Source: JBCBSZ01 sp039818945 (lineage in GTDB: Bacteria > Actinomycetota > Acidimicrobiia > Acidimicrobiales > Poriferisodalaceae). From it: a stretch of DNA of 64,000 nucleotides. Of this stretch, positions 23,983-31,691 are shown piece after piece; the stretch's first letter is position 1; each line of letters begins with the position of its first letter. Both the position numbers and the translations under genes were made by a program. The stretch lies in the NCBI GenBank assembly GCA_039818945.1, contig JBCBSZ010000015.1, positions 19,348-83,347 on the forward strand, given 5' to 3'. Under the pieces are notes generated by a model, which saw only the letters and a program-made list of their open reading frames with translations, ran no database searches and was not told the origin of the DNA.

Positions 23983-25151
23983 GCGACGGCCTGATCTTCC
24001 TGCTCGTGGTCGGCGCCCGCTTCCTCGTGCCGCTGCTGATCCCCCGCTTCCCCCTGCCGGCGATCCTCGCCGCGCTGGTCATCGACGCCGCCGACCAGAC
24101 GATCTTCCAGCAGTACACCGAGCTCGACCTCGAGAACTACCAGGGCTACGACAAGGCGCTCGACGTCTACTACCTCACCATCGCCTACGTCGCGACCATG
24201 AAGAACTGGGCGAACCCGATCGCGTTCACCGCCGCGCGCTTCCTCTGGTACTACCGGCTCGTCGGCGTGACGGCGTTCGAGCTCACCGACCAGCGGTGGA
24301 TGCTGCTCGTGTTCGCCAACACCTTCGAGTACTTCTTCATCTTCTACGAGGGCGTCAGGTCCAGGTGGAACCCGGCCCGCCTCGGACATCGCGGCGTCAT
24401 CGCCGCGGTGGCCGCCATCTGGATCGGGATCAAGCTGCCGCAGGAGTGGTGGATCCACATCGCGCAGCTCGACTTCACCGACTTCGTGAAGGAGGACGTC
24501 TTCGGCGTGATGTCGACCTCGACCTGGGGTGAGGGCTTCGGCAACCGACCCCTCGTCACGACCCTGCTGCTCCTCGGGGCGGTCGCGCTGGCCACGGCCG
24601 CGTGGGTGGGAGCGCGCCGACTCCCCGACGGCGACTGGAGCTTCAGCCTCGACTCGACCACGGTCAACCGTCACCTCGGCTGGACCGCCGTCCCGCGGCC
24701 CGGCGAGTGGGCCGAACCGATCCGCGGCGCCGCGACGGTCGAGAAGATCGCGCTGCTCACCCTCGTCACCGTGATCTTCTCCCAGATGCTGCCGAGCACC
24801 GAGGTGGGGGCCCTGGAGACCGTCGTCGCCGTGTCGATCCTCGTGGTCGCCGATGCCGCCATCGCGATGTGGCGGGCTGAGCGCGAGCTCGAGTGGACCT
24901 CCACCTTCGCCCGGTTCGGCGCCCTGTCGATCGTCAACGTCTCGCTCCTCGCCGGCTACGCCGCGCTCGCGACCCGTGACGACGGCCGGTTCAACACGGC
25001 TGCCGGGCTGTTCTTCGCGGTCCTGCTGACCCTGATCGTCGTGCTCTTCGACCGATACCGGCGGCTGCGGTCGGCGCGGCTGTTCGCCGTCGGCGATCCC
25101 GACGACGCCAACCCGGTGACCGCGATGGCGCGGCCATCCTCCCCGGGCTGA
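23979..25151 (+). CDS. Polytopic membrane protein of unknown function
   Basis: 390 residues with about nine to ten TM segments (first: LIFLLVVGARFLVPLLIP). Amphipathic and aromatic motifs FQQYTELDLENYQGYDKALD, TFEYFFIFYEGVRS and LPQEWWIHIAQLDFTDF lie in loops. I do not recognise a named family. It is coupled by GTGA to the Vps62-like protein, so a joint membrane complex is likely. The C-terminal tail (PDDANPVTAMARPSSPG) is cytoplasmic and non-conserved in appearance. Confidence 0.75.
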   Translation: MSDGLIFLLVVGARFLVPLLIPRFPLPAILAALVIDAADQTIFQQYTELDLENYQGYDKALDVYYLTIAYVATMKNWANPIAFTAARFLWYYRLVGVTAFELTDQRWMLLVFANTFEYFFIFYEGVRSRWNPARLGHRGVIAAVAAIWIGIKLPQEWWIHIAQLDFTDFVKEDVFGVMSTSTWGEGFGNRPLVTTLLLLGAVALATAAWVGARRLPDGDWSFSLDSTTVNRHLGWTAVPRPGEWAEPIRGAATVEKIALLTLVTVIFSQMLPSTEVGALETVVAVSILVVADAAIAMWRAERELEWTSTFARFGALSIVNVSLLAGYAALATRDDGRFNTAAGLFFAVLLTLIVVLFDRYRRLRSARLFAVGDPDDANPVTAMARPSSPG

Positions 25152-25179
25152 TCCCCGTCGGCGCCCGTGGGCCGGGCAC

Positions 25180-25185
25180 TAGGGT
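25180..25185 (+). promoter_or_regulatory. -10-like TAGGGT before the four-TM membrane protein gene
   Basis: TAGGGTCG lies 56 nt upstream of the ATG at 25242; the leader then contains a GGGAG ribosome site. The same TAGGGTCG word precedes the PhyH gene at 57907. It suggests the next two genes form a separate unit from the large membrane proteins upstream. Confidence 0.4.
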
Positions 25186-25241
25186 CGGGCTCGTCAGCGG
25201 ACTCCGCACCCCACCGACACCCGACCCGGGAGCAGCGCACC

Positions 25242-25736
25242 ATGACCTCAGCGGGCAGCGGCGCCGGCCGGACGTTCCGATCGGGCGGGCAGGTGCAGAT
25301 CGATCTGCTCCGCTACTGGAGCGCCGCGCTGGTCGTGGCGGCCATCGCGTCGTTCGCCGGGATCACGGTGGTGCGCCTCGCCGGTGACGTCTTCGACACA
25401 CCGCTGCTCGTCACGGACCGGGGTGGTTCCGGCAGCCTGGTCGTGCTGTCCGACAGTCGGGTGATCTGGACCTGCCTGCTCGTCACGGTCGCGGCGGCGG
25501 GAACCCTGAACCTCATGCTCTACCTGATCCCCCGCCCGGAGTGGTTCTTCGAGATCCTGTGCGTCGTCGCGCTCGTCGCCTCGCTGCTCTTCCCGTTCTC
25601 GCTGGCGATCGACGGCGCCGCGCAGGCGTGGCTCGTCGGCCTGCACCTGACGGTGGGGCTGATCGTCATGTCCCTCGTGGTCACGATCGCCCACAGCGTC
25701 ACGCGGGTCGTACCACCCGGATACGGAGGTCCGTGA
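25242..25736 (+). CDS. Four-TM membrane protein (DUF6069-like)
   Basis: 164 residues with four hydrophobic helices (about 25-45, 74-96, 103-124, 130-152). The N-terminal cytoplasmic stretch is Gly/Arg-rich; LVVLSDSRVIWTCLLVTVAAAGTL and the SVTRVVPPGYGGP tail are visible. It resembles the DUF6069 group of actinobacterial membrane proteins; function unknown. It overlaps or abuts the HdeD-like gene, with which it is likely an operon. Confidence 0.65.
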   Translation: MTSAGSGAGRTFRSGGQVQIDLLRYWSAALVVAAIASFAGITVVRLAGDVFDTPLLVTDRGGSGSLVVLSDSRVIWTCLLVTVAAAGTLNLMLYLIPRPEWFFEILCVVALVASLLFPFSLAIDGAAQAWLVGLHLTVGLIVMSLVVTIAHSVTRVVPPGYGGP

Positions 25737-25738
25737 AC

Positions 25739-26329
25739 ATGTCCGACGACTCGACGCTCGCCGCACCGCCCGCACCCGAGCGCGACGACGTCGACCGACT
25801 GTGGTGGATGCCGCTCGTGAGCGGCATCGCCTGGATGCTGTTCGCCTTCGTGGTCCTGTCGTTCGACGTCACCACCGTCTACGCCGTCGCCGCCTTCTTC
25901 GGCGTCGGGCTGATCACGGGCGGTCTCATCGACTTCGCGATCGCCTCCGCCGTGACGCGGTGGCGATGGCTGCACATCGTGCTCGGCGTGCTCGAGGTCG
26001 GCGCCGGGATCATCGCCCTCGCCTGGCCGGGCCGGACCTTCCTCGTCCTGGCCGCTCTCATCGGCTGGTTCGTCCTGCTCGCCGGGGTGGTCGACGTGAT
26101 CATCGCGCTGTCGACGCGGCGCTGGAACGAGCTGTGGTGGCTCAGCCTGCTCGTCGGTGCGCTCGCCATCGCCCTCGGCGTGTGGGCCGTCGGCTACGCC
26201 GGCCGGTCGATCGCCCTGCTCGTCTTCTGGGTCGGCGCGATGGCCCTCGCTCGCGGCCTGTCACATCTCGTGACGGCCTTCGCCCTGCGGCAGGCCGACA
26301 CCGAGCTGAGCCACTACCTCGTCCGCTGA
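25739..26329 (+). CDS. HdeD-family (DUF308) membrane protein
   Basis: 196 residues, six TM helices arranged as three DUF308 pairs: WWMPLVSGIAWMLFAFVVLS, YAVAAFFGVGLITGGLIDF, LHIVLGVLEVGAGIIALAWPG, LAALIGWFVLLAGVVDVIIAL and onward. GIIALAWPG is the HdeD/DUF308 signature. HdeD is linked to acid resistance in enterobacteria; here only a stress-related membrane role can be suggested. ATG chosen because GGAGG lies 8 nt upstream; an in-frame GTG at 25733 would instead overlap the previous stop (GTGA). Confidence 0.85.
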   Translation: MSDDSTLAAPPAPERDDVDRLWWMPLVSGIAWMLFAFVVLSFDVTTVYAVAAFFGVGLITGGLIDFAIASAVTRWRWLHIVLGVLEVGAGIIALAWPGRTFLVLAALIGWFVLLAGVVDVIIALSTRRWNELWWLSLLVGALAIALGVWAVGYAGRSIALLVFWVGAMALARGLSHLVTAFALRQADTELSHYLVR

Positions 26330-26359
26330 CCCGGTCCGAGCGAACGGCCGGGCCGGCGG

Positions 26360-26536
26360 TCAGTAGTTGCCGGCCGAGGCGCCGCCGAGCAACGCCGAGA
26401 CCAGGATCCCGAGCGGCAGCACGCCCACGTAGCCGACGTGCACCCCGACGTTGCCGAGGAAGAGCATCAGCAGCCACGTCGCCGGGAACGTCACGACGAG
26501 GAAGACCACCGCGAACACCACCAACGCTCTGATCAT
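26360..26536 (-). CDS. 58-residue membrane protein
   Basis: A small gene with a strong ribosome site (AGGAGG, 6 nt before ATG on the minus strand). The product has two hydrophobic helices, about 4-28 (LVVFAVVFLVVTFPATWLL) and 35-53 (VGYVGVLPLGILVSALLG), and ends ASAGNY. No charged domain is present. Family not recognised. It lies 33 bases downstream of the DUF2510 protein gene on the same strand and is probably co-transcribed with it. Confidence 0.7.
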   Translation of the reverse strand: MIRALVVFAVVFLVVTFPATWLLMLFLGNVGVHVGYVGVLPLGILVSALLGGASAGNY

Positions 26537-26569
26537 CGCGACCTCCTCGTCGTCGAACGCTTCGGCGAG

Positions 26570-26986
26570 CTACTCGCCGCCCTCCTCGGGCTCCGGCTCC
26601 GGAGCGGCGGTCGTCGCCGGCGCCTCGGTCGTGGTCGGCGTCTCGTCGTCGTCGTCGGAGTCACCGCCGGACGCGAGGGCGATGATGACCGCCACCACGG
26701 CGACGACCACGGCGATGCCGCCGAGGATCGCCGCGGTCGGCGTGCCGCCACCACCGCCGCCGCCGGACTGGACCGTGACGTTCTGAGCCGGGGGCGGCGG
26801 CGAGGCCGGCGGACGAGGGGCGTTGAGCTCGGAGCCGGGTGCCGGGGGGATCTCGGCCCGAGCCGGATCCATGGCCGAGGTATTGGTGTAGCCGTCGCGC
26901 GTCACCGAGTCGGTCCAGCGTTGCCCGTCCCAGTACCGGCCCTCGCCGAAGCCCACGGGATCGCGATACCAGCCCGGTGCCACCAT
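26570..26986 (-). CDS. DUF2510-domain membrane protein
   Basis: 138 residues. The N-terminus is a DUF2510 unit (APGWYRDPVGFGEGRYWDGQRWT), a short Trp-rich domain common in actinobacterial membrane proteins. A Pro-rich linker and a glycine run lead to a single TM (about 84-105: AAILGGIAVVVAVVAVIIALA) and an acidic Asp/Thr/Glu tail. Topology suggests DUF2510 inside and acidic tail outside or the reverse. ATG at 26986 has an AGGAG-rich site upstream. Confidence 0.82.
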   Translation of the reverse strand: MVAPGWYRDPVGFGEGRYWDGQRWTDSVTRDGYTNTSAMDPARAEIPPAPGSELNAPRPPASPPPPAQNVTVQSGGGGGGGTPTAAILGGIAVVVAVVAVIIALASGGDSDDDDETPTTTEAPATTAAPEPEPEEGGE

Positions 26987-27061
26987 GTCTCCACTCCTCG
27001 TGTCGTCCGTCGCGCGTCGTGTGTCGCGCACGCTAGCTGACGGCGCGCGCCGATCGGTGGG

Positions 27062-28483
27062 TCATCCGGCGGACCTCGGGGACGCCCACGTCGACGGGAC
27101 GTCCGAGCCGCCCTCGACCGTCAGGCGCCGCCCGCTGCCGAAGAGCAGCGGGTCCGGGGCGATCTTCCCGGCGGCGAGGCCCTCGCCGAGGCCGAAGTAC
27201 GGCGCCTGTGCCACCAACGATGGCGGTGCGTACGAGAACGTCTCGGTGAGCGTCGCGATGTCCCCCGTCGAGTTCATCTTCATCAGCAGGAGGTTGTCGC
27301 ACTGCGACAGGACGTTCGGGTGGATCTTGCTCGGACGCTGGGTGGAGAGCAGCAGGTACAGGCCGTACTTGCGACCCTCGCCGGCGATGCGGATCGCATG
27401 ATCGGTCGCGAGGACCTGGTTGGCGGTCGTGGGCCGCTCCGGGCAGACGTTGTGGGCCTCGTCGATCACGACGATGACGGGGCGGCGAGCGTGGCGGGCG
27501 TCCCAGAGGAACCCGAGGAGGGCGGCAGCGGAGATCGAGCGCTCCTCCGCCGAGCCCAGGCTGCCGAGATCGGCGATCAGCACCCGCCAGTCGTCGGGCA
27601 GCTGCGCCATCACGGGCTGGTCGTCGCGGGCCCAGATCGACAGGTCGCGCACGCCCATGTTGTCGATGCGCAGGCCCAGGCGCCGGTTGGCGGTGTCGAA
27701 CGAGCGCTGCACCGCGTCGAGGACGTCGTCGAGCGTGTAGTCGTCGCCGAGACGGCGCGTCATGCGGACGAAGGCGTTGTACTCCTCGGCATCGGAGAGC
27801 GGGTCGAGCCCGAGCACCTTGGTCTGTTGCTCGAACGAGAGCCGGCCGAAGCGCGCCTTGAGCGGTCGCTCCGATCCGGGGCCCCCGAACACGTGGACGT
27901 CGGGTGAGATGCTGGCGTACCGCTCGACGAGCTCGTCGTAGACGTCGCCCGGCAGCCCGGCATCGGCCTTCGGACGGACGCGTGCCAGGTTGACGTAGTC
28001 GGAGTTCGGATCGAGGACGACCAACCGGATGTCGGTCTCGAGCAGGAGCCGTTCGAGGACGAGGCCGAGCGTGTAGGTCTTGCCCGATCCGGACTGGCCG
28101 CACAGGAAGGTGTGGCGGCCGAAGCCCTTCGCCTGCAGGCGCGCCGGGGCGTCCGCGACGCCCTGCACGTTGCCGATCTCGATCCCGGCCGTCGCGGCGC
28201 CCGCCGCGCCGAGGTGGTCGACGACGACGGAAGCGGGAGCCGGCTCGAGCGACGCATCGACGAACGCCGCCGCGCCGGCCGACGACAGCAGCGAGCCGCG
28301 ACCGGTGAGCAGCTCGCCCCCGCCGGTCGACCTCGGCGATGCCGCCACCTCGAGGACCTGCCCCAGCAGCGCGGTCCCGTCCGCCCGGGAGATCGTCACG
28401 TACGTCCCGGCGCCGACGGCCACCCCGATCGGCGCTTCGAAGGTGAAGGACCGTCCGTCGATCGAGCGTGCCCGTGCCGTCAT
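27062..28483 (-). CDS. HerA-type ATPase (DUF87 family)
   Basis: 473 residues. An N-terminal beta-barrel (1-100) of the HAS-barrel kind precedes a RecA/FtsK-like ATPase with Walker A GQSGSGKT at 129-136 and Walker B VIVVIDEAHN near 336. LLLSTQRPSKIHPNVLSQCDN is the sensor/arginine-finger region typical of HerA. These hexameric motor proteins translocate DNA with NurA nucleases or act in defence systems; no nuclease gene is adjacent. Start at ATG 28483 rather than GTG 28495 because GAGGAG sits just upstream of the ATG. It is monocistronic or ends a unit. Confidence 0.88.
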   Translation of the reverse strand: MTARARSIDGRSFTFEAPIGVAVGAGTYVTISRADGTALLGQVLEVAASPRSTGGGELLTGRGSLLSSAGAAAFVDASLEPAPASVVVDHLGAAGAATAGIEIGNVQGVADAPARLQAKGFGRHTFLCGQSGSGKTYTLGLVLERLLLETDIRLVVLDPNSDYVNLARVRPKADAGLPGDVYDELVERYASISPDVHVFGGPGSERPLKARFGRLSFEQQTKVLGLDPLSDAEEYNAFVRMTRRLGDDYTLDDVLDAVQRSFDTANRRLGLRIDNMGVRDLSIWARDDQPVMAQLPDDWRVLIADLGSLGSAEERSISAAALLGFLWDARHARRPVIVVIDEAHNVCPERPTTANQVLATDHAIRIAGEGRKYGLYLLLSTQRPSKIHPNVLSQCDNLLLMKMNSTGDIATLTETFSYAPPSLVAQAPYFGLGEGLAAGKIAPDPLLFGSGRRLTVEGGSDVPSTWASPRSAG

Positions 28484-28595
28484 GTCGCTCCTCACGCGGT
28501 CCTCGGGGCGGGACTCCGCCGACCCGCCGCGAACGGCTGGAGAGTCTCCCGGTTGGGCGAACGGCTCGCAAGCGGCTCAGCGCCGACGAGGTCGG

Positions 28596-29813
28596 TCAGC
28601 CGGCGCCCGTCGTCCCGGCCGCTCCGGACGCGTCGACCACGACGTGGTCGTGCCACCAGAGCCGTCGGAAGAGGTCGGGTCCCTCGGGCGCGAGCTCACC
28701 GATCGTGCGCCGGCCGTCCACCGCCTCGAAGACCGCCCGCTCGGCCGGTGTGAGGAACAGCACGAGGTCGGTGGCGGTGTGGCGTCGGTTGATGACGGCG
28801 CCGGCGACGCCGGCCGGAAGCCGCTCCTCGACGACGATCACCTCGGGCGGCCGGACGGGAACGAAGGAGCGCCAGCGCTCGCCGGCCCAGTCGACGCCGA
28901 CCGGCTCGGCCCCGTCGACGCGGTGCAGGATCGCCGTGTGGCGGGCGAGGTCGCCGCGGAACAGCTCCACGGCCGCGTACTGCTCCTCGGGTGCGAGCCC
29001 GGCGATGCGGCGGCCGTGAGGCGTCTCGGTCAGCGCTCCGCAGTGGGGAAGGTAGGGCGCCTGCCGCCACCAGCGCGCGAAGCGCAGGCCGCCCGCCTCC
29101 ACCAACCCGAGGAGCTCGGGCACCGAGTACGAGCGCTCGCGCGGGTTGAGCAACGCGTCGGCGAGCGCGTCGGCATCCCGGAAGTCCCTCGCGGTCCGCA
29201 GGAGGTGGCTCAGCGGATGCCCCACGGGCAGCTCGCCCAGCGTCGCGACGAGATCGGCGAGCTCCTGGGCGGTCGGGCGGATCTCGAGGCGCCGGCAGTA
29301 CTCCCGGAGCATCGCGATGCCCACCCGGCCGGCGGAGCCGTAGACCATCAGCAGCAGCGCACCGCCCGGTGCGAGGGCCTCGCCCAGCGCCCGGAGGCCG
29401 CGCAGCGGATCGTCGAGGTGGTGCAGGACGCCGGTGCACACGATGAGGTCGAAGGTCCGCCCCAGCGCAGGGACCTCCTCGATCGGCAGGAGGTGCAGTT
29501 CGAGGTTGTCCAGCCCGTGGCGATCGGCGAGCTCGGTGGAGGCGTCGATGGCGGCCGGGCTCACGTCGATCCCGACGACCTCGGAGCCGGGCGCGCGCAC
29601 GGCATGGCGGGCGGCCTGCGACGTCCCGCAGCCGGCGACGAGCACGGCCGGCTCGCCCCCGGGCGGGCGGGTCGGCCACAGCAGATGGTGGCGGAGCCGT
29701 CGGCGCAGCCCGTCGCTCCAGGCCGCCCGCTCGGCGCCGAGGTCGAGCACCGGCGGTGGGTACGGGTGGTCGGTGTAGAACCGCGAGATCTCGTCGTCGA
29801 TGGGCGAGCTCAC
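28596..29813 (-). CDS. SAM-dependent methyltransferase
   Basis: 405 residues. ISRFYTDHPYPPP opening, then methyltransferase motif I AVLVAGCGTSQAARHA at about 56-71, VVGIDVSPAAI, IVCTGVLHHLDDPLRGL and ALAPGGALLLMVYG. The C-terminal 180 residues form an extra domain often seen in bacterial SAM enzymes with FYDxYPYPP openings; substrate unknown, possibly a sugar, lipid or protein. Its GTG overlaps the HAD gene stop by 4 nt, placing it last in the sulfatase operon. Confidence 0.87.
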   Translation of the reverse strand: MSSPIDDEISRFYTDHPYPPPVLDLGAERAAWSDGLRRRLRHHLLWPTRPPGGEPAVLVAGCGTSQAARHAVRAPGSEVVGIDVSPAAIDASTELADRHGLDNLELHLLPIEEVPALGRTFDLIVCTGVLHHLDDPLRGLRALGEALAPGGALLLMVYGSAGRVGIAMLREYCRRLEIRPTAQELADLVATLGELPVGHPLSHLLRTARDFRDADALADALLNPRERSYSVPELLGLVEAGGLRFARWWRQAPYLPHCGALTETPHGRRIAGLAPEEQYAAVELFRGDLARHTAILHRVDGAEPVGVDWAGERWRSFVPVRPPEVIVVEERLPAGVAGAVINRRHTATDLVLFLTPAERAVFEAVDGRRTIGELAPEGPDLFRRLWWHDHVVVDASGAAGTTGAG

Positions 29814-30721
29814 GGCTCGGCGAAGACCGTCGACCAGTCGTTCGCCATGCTGACCACGGTCCAGCCGAGGCGCATGGCGGTCGCGGTGGCGGACTCGGCG
29901 GCGGCGAAGGACCCGGCGACGCTCTCGTAGGCGTACTCGCGGTCGCCGTCGTCGTGGTCGACCACCAGCGCCAGCGAGGGCCCGTCGAAGGCCGCGGCGT
30001 ACTCCAGCATCTCGTTGTCGCCCGGGGAGTTCCCGCCGGCGACCACCGGCCGGCGACCGATTTGGCGCTGGATGTTGGAGATCTTGGCCTCGCCCTCGTT
30101 GAGCTCGCCGAAGAGCTCGGTGGCCCGGCGCAGCACCGGCCGCCCGGCCTCTCGCACGAGCGAGTAGCCGACCTGCGATCCGACGACCGACACCGGAGCG
30201 ACCCCGTAGAGCCGCTCGCTGACCGCACGGACGAACTCGGTGCCGCCCCCGGTCACGACGCTCACGTCGAACGCCCTCGCCCGCAGCTCGTCGATGAGCT
30301 CGAGCATCGGCACGTACACCATCTGGGCGTAGGCGACGCCGCGATCGGGGTGGCGGGCGGAGGAGAAGAACTCGTCGACCCGCTCGACGAACTCCTCCGG
30401 GGTGATCCCCTCGCAGAGCTCCACGAGCGAGAAGGCGATGCGCTCGAGGCCGAGCTCGGCCTGCGCGGCTCGATCGCCGTCCAGGATGGCCCGGTACTCC
30501 GGCCGGTCGGCGAGCGCCGGTCGCTCCCCCACCGCGCGCACGAGCTCGCGGACGAAGAAGTCGAGCTGCACGTAGTTGGGCTTCTCGCACCACAGCGTGC
30601 CGTCGTTGTCGAACACGGCGAGACGGTCCGACGGCGCGATGTCGTCGGCGGCGGCGAGGAATCCCAGGACGGCCGACCGGGTCGGCCCCTCGCGCCACGA
30701 CGGCAGCGGGCGATCAGTCAT
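29810..30721 (-). CDS. HAD-superfamily phosphatase
   Basis: 303 residues. Motif I VFDNDGTLW supplies nucleophile Asp38 and acid/base Asp40; VSVVTGGGTEFV is motif II, with motif III/IV at VVAGGNSPGDNEML. The cap between motifs I and II is helical (type C1), as in phosphoserine phosphatase-like enzymes. FDNDGTLWCEKP is a variant often seen near sulfatases. Its ATG overlaps the FGE stop by 8 bases, so it is coupled. Probably acts on a small phosphorylated metabolite or processed glycan fragment; substrate unknown. Confidence 0.87.
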   Translation of the reverse strand: MTDRPLPSWREGPTRSAVLGFLAAADDIAPSDRLAVFDNDGTLWCEKPNYVQLDFFVRELVRAVGERPALADRPEYRAILDGDRAAQAELGLERIAFSLVELCEGITPEEFVERVDEFFSSARHPDRGVAYAQMVYVPMLELIDELRARAFDVSVVTGGGTEFVRAVSERLYGVAPVSVVGSQVGYSLVREAGRPVLRRATELFGELNEGEAKISNIQRQIGRRPVVAGGNSPGDNEMLEYAAAFDGPSLALVVDHDDGDREYAYESVAGSFAAAESATATAMRLGWTVVSMANDWSTVFAEP

Positions 30722-31691
30722 CGTCTCCTCCAGCGGTTCGTCGGTCCGGTCGGACCGCTCCGGCGCGGACGACGGTCCGGAAGCCGATGTGGCTCATCCC
30801 GGTGTCGACCATCTGCGGACGCCGGGCGGCGGGCCGGTACCGACGGCAGTGCTCGTCGGCGCACAGGAAGGACCCACCCTTGATCACACGGCGAGGGATG
30901 CGGAACTGCGGCTGCGCCGGGTCGAAGCTCGCCTCCATGGCGGGACCGCGCGGGTTGGTCGGCACGCAACAGGCGTCGGCGGCGGGCTCCGGGTGACGGT
31001 CGGCGTACCAGTCCGAGGTCCACTCCCAGACGTTGCCGGTCATCTCGTGCAGGCCGTAGTCGTTCGGTGGATAGGACGCCACCGGAGCGGTGCCGGCGAA
31101 CCCGTCAGCGGCGGTGTTGCGCCACGGGAAGGCCCCCTGCCAGAAGTTGGCCAGGTAGCTGCCGCCGGGGCACGCCTCGTCGCCCCAGGCGAACTCGCGC
31201 CCGTCGCGCCCGCCCCGCGCCGCACGCTCCCACTCGGCCTCGGTCGGCAGCGACTCCCCGGCCCAGGCGGCGTAGGCGGCCGCGTCCTCGTAGGCGATGT
31301 GGACCACCGGGTGGTCCCGTCGTCCGGCGATGTCGCTGCCCGGCCCCTCGGGCCGCTGCCAGCACGCGCCCGGCGTCCAGGTCCACCACTGGCTCAGGTG
31401 CCGGAGGTCGACCGGCCCCGGCGTCATCGTGAAGACGAGCGAGCCGGCGACCAGGTTCTCCGGCGGCGCGCCCGGGAAGTCGGCCGGGTCGAGCGGGCGC
31501 TCGGCGACGGTGACGTACCCGGTCTCGTCCACGAACGTCGCGAAGTCGTCGTTCGTGACCGCGGTCGCCCGCATCGAGAACGCGTCGACCGACACCCGGT
31601 GCGCCGGCGCCTCCTCCGGGTAGTGCCGGTCCGAGCCCATCTCGAACGTCCCGCCCTCGACGGGGACGAACGTCGCCGTCGTCGCGCTCAC
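30714..31691 (-). CDS. Formylglycine-generating enzyme (FGE) for the adjacent sulfatase
   Basis: 325 residues. VEGGTFEMGSD opens the FGE-sulfatase fold; LPTEAEWERAARGG and GNVWEWTSDWY are core blocks; GGSFLCADEHCRRYRPAARR near the C-terminus has the catalytic Cys pair (C277 and C282) and IGFRTVV closes it, as in characterised aerobic FGEs. It oxidises the sulfatase active-site Cys to formylglycine with O2 and copper. Its GTG overlaps the sulfatase stop (GTGA), so the modifying enzyme is produced with its substrate. Confidence 0.95.
   Translation of the reverse strand: MSATTATFVPVEGGTFEMGSDRHYPEEAPAHRVSVDAFSMRATAVTNDDFATFVDETGYVTVAERPLDPADFPGAPPENLVAGSLVFTMTPGPVDLRHLSQWWTWTPGACWQRPEGPGSDIAGRRDHPVVHIAYEDAAAYAAWAGESLPTEAEWERAARGGRDGREFAWGDEACPGGSYLANFWQGAFPWRNTAADGFAGTAPVASYPPNDYGLHEMTGNVWEWTSDWYADRHPEPAADACCVPTNPRGPAMEASFDPAQPQFRIPRRVIKGGSFLCADEHCRRYRPAARRPQMVDTGMSHIGFRTVVRAGAVRPDRRTAGGDDD

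Noticed and set aside
27062..28483. HerA ATPase as part of a defence system with neighbours
   Set aside because: No NurA nuclease, Sir2 or other defence partner is adjacent; neighbours are a DUF2510 protein and the sulfatase operon. The ATPase call stands, the defence role does not.
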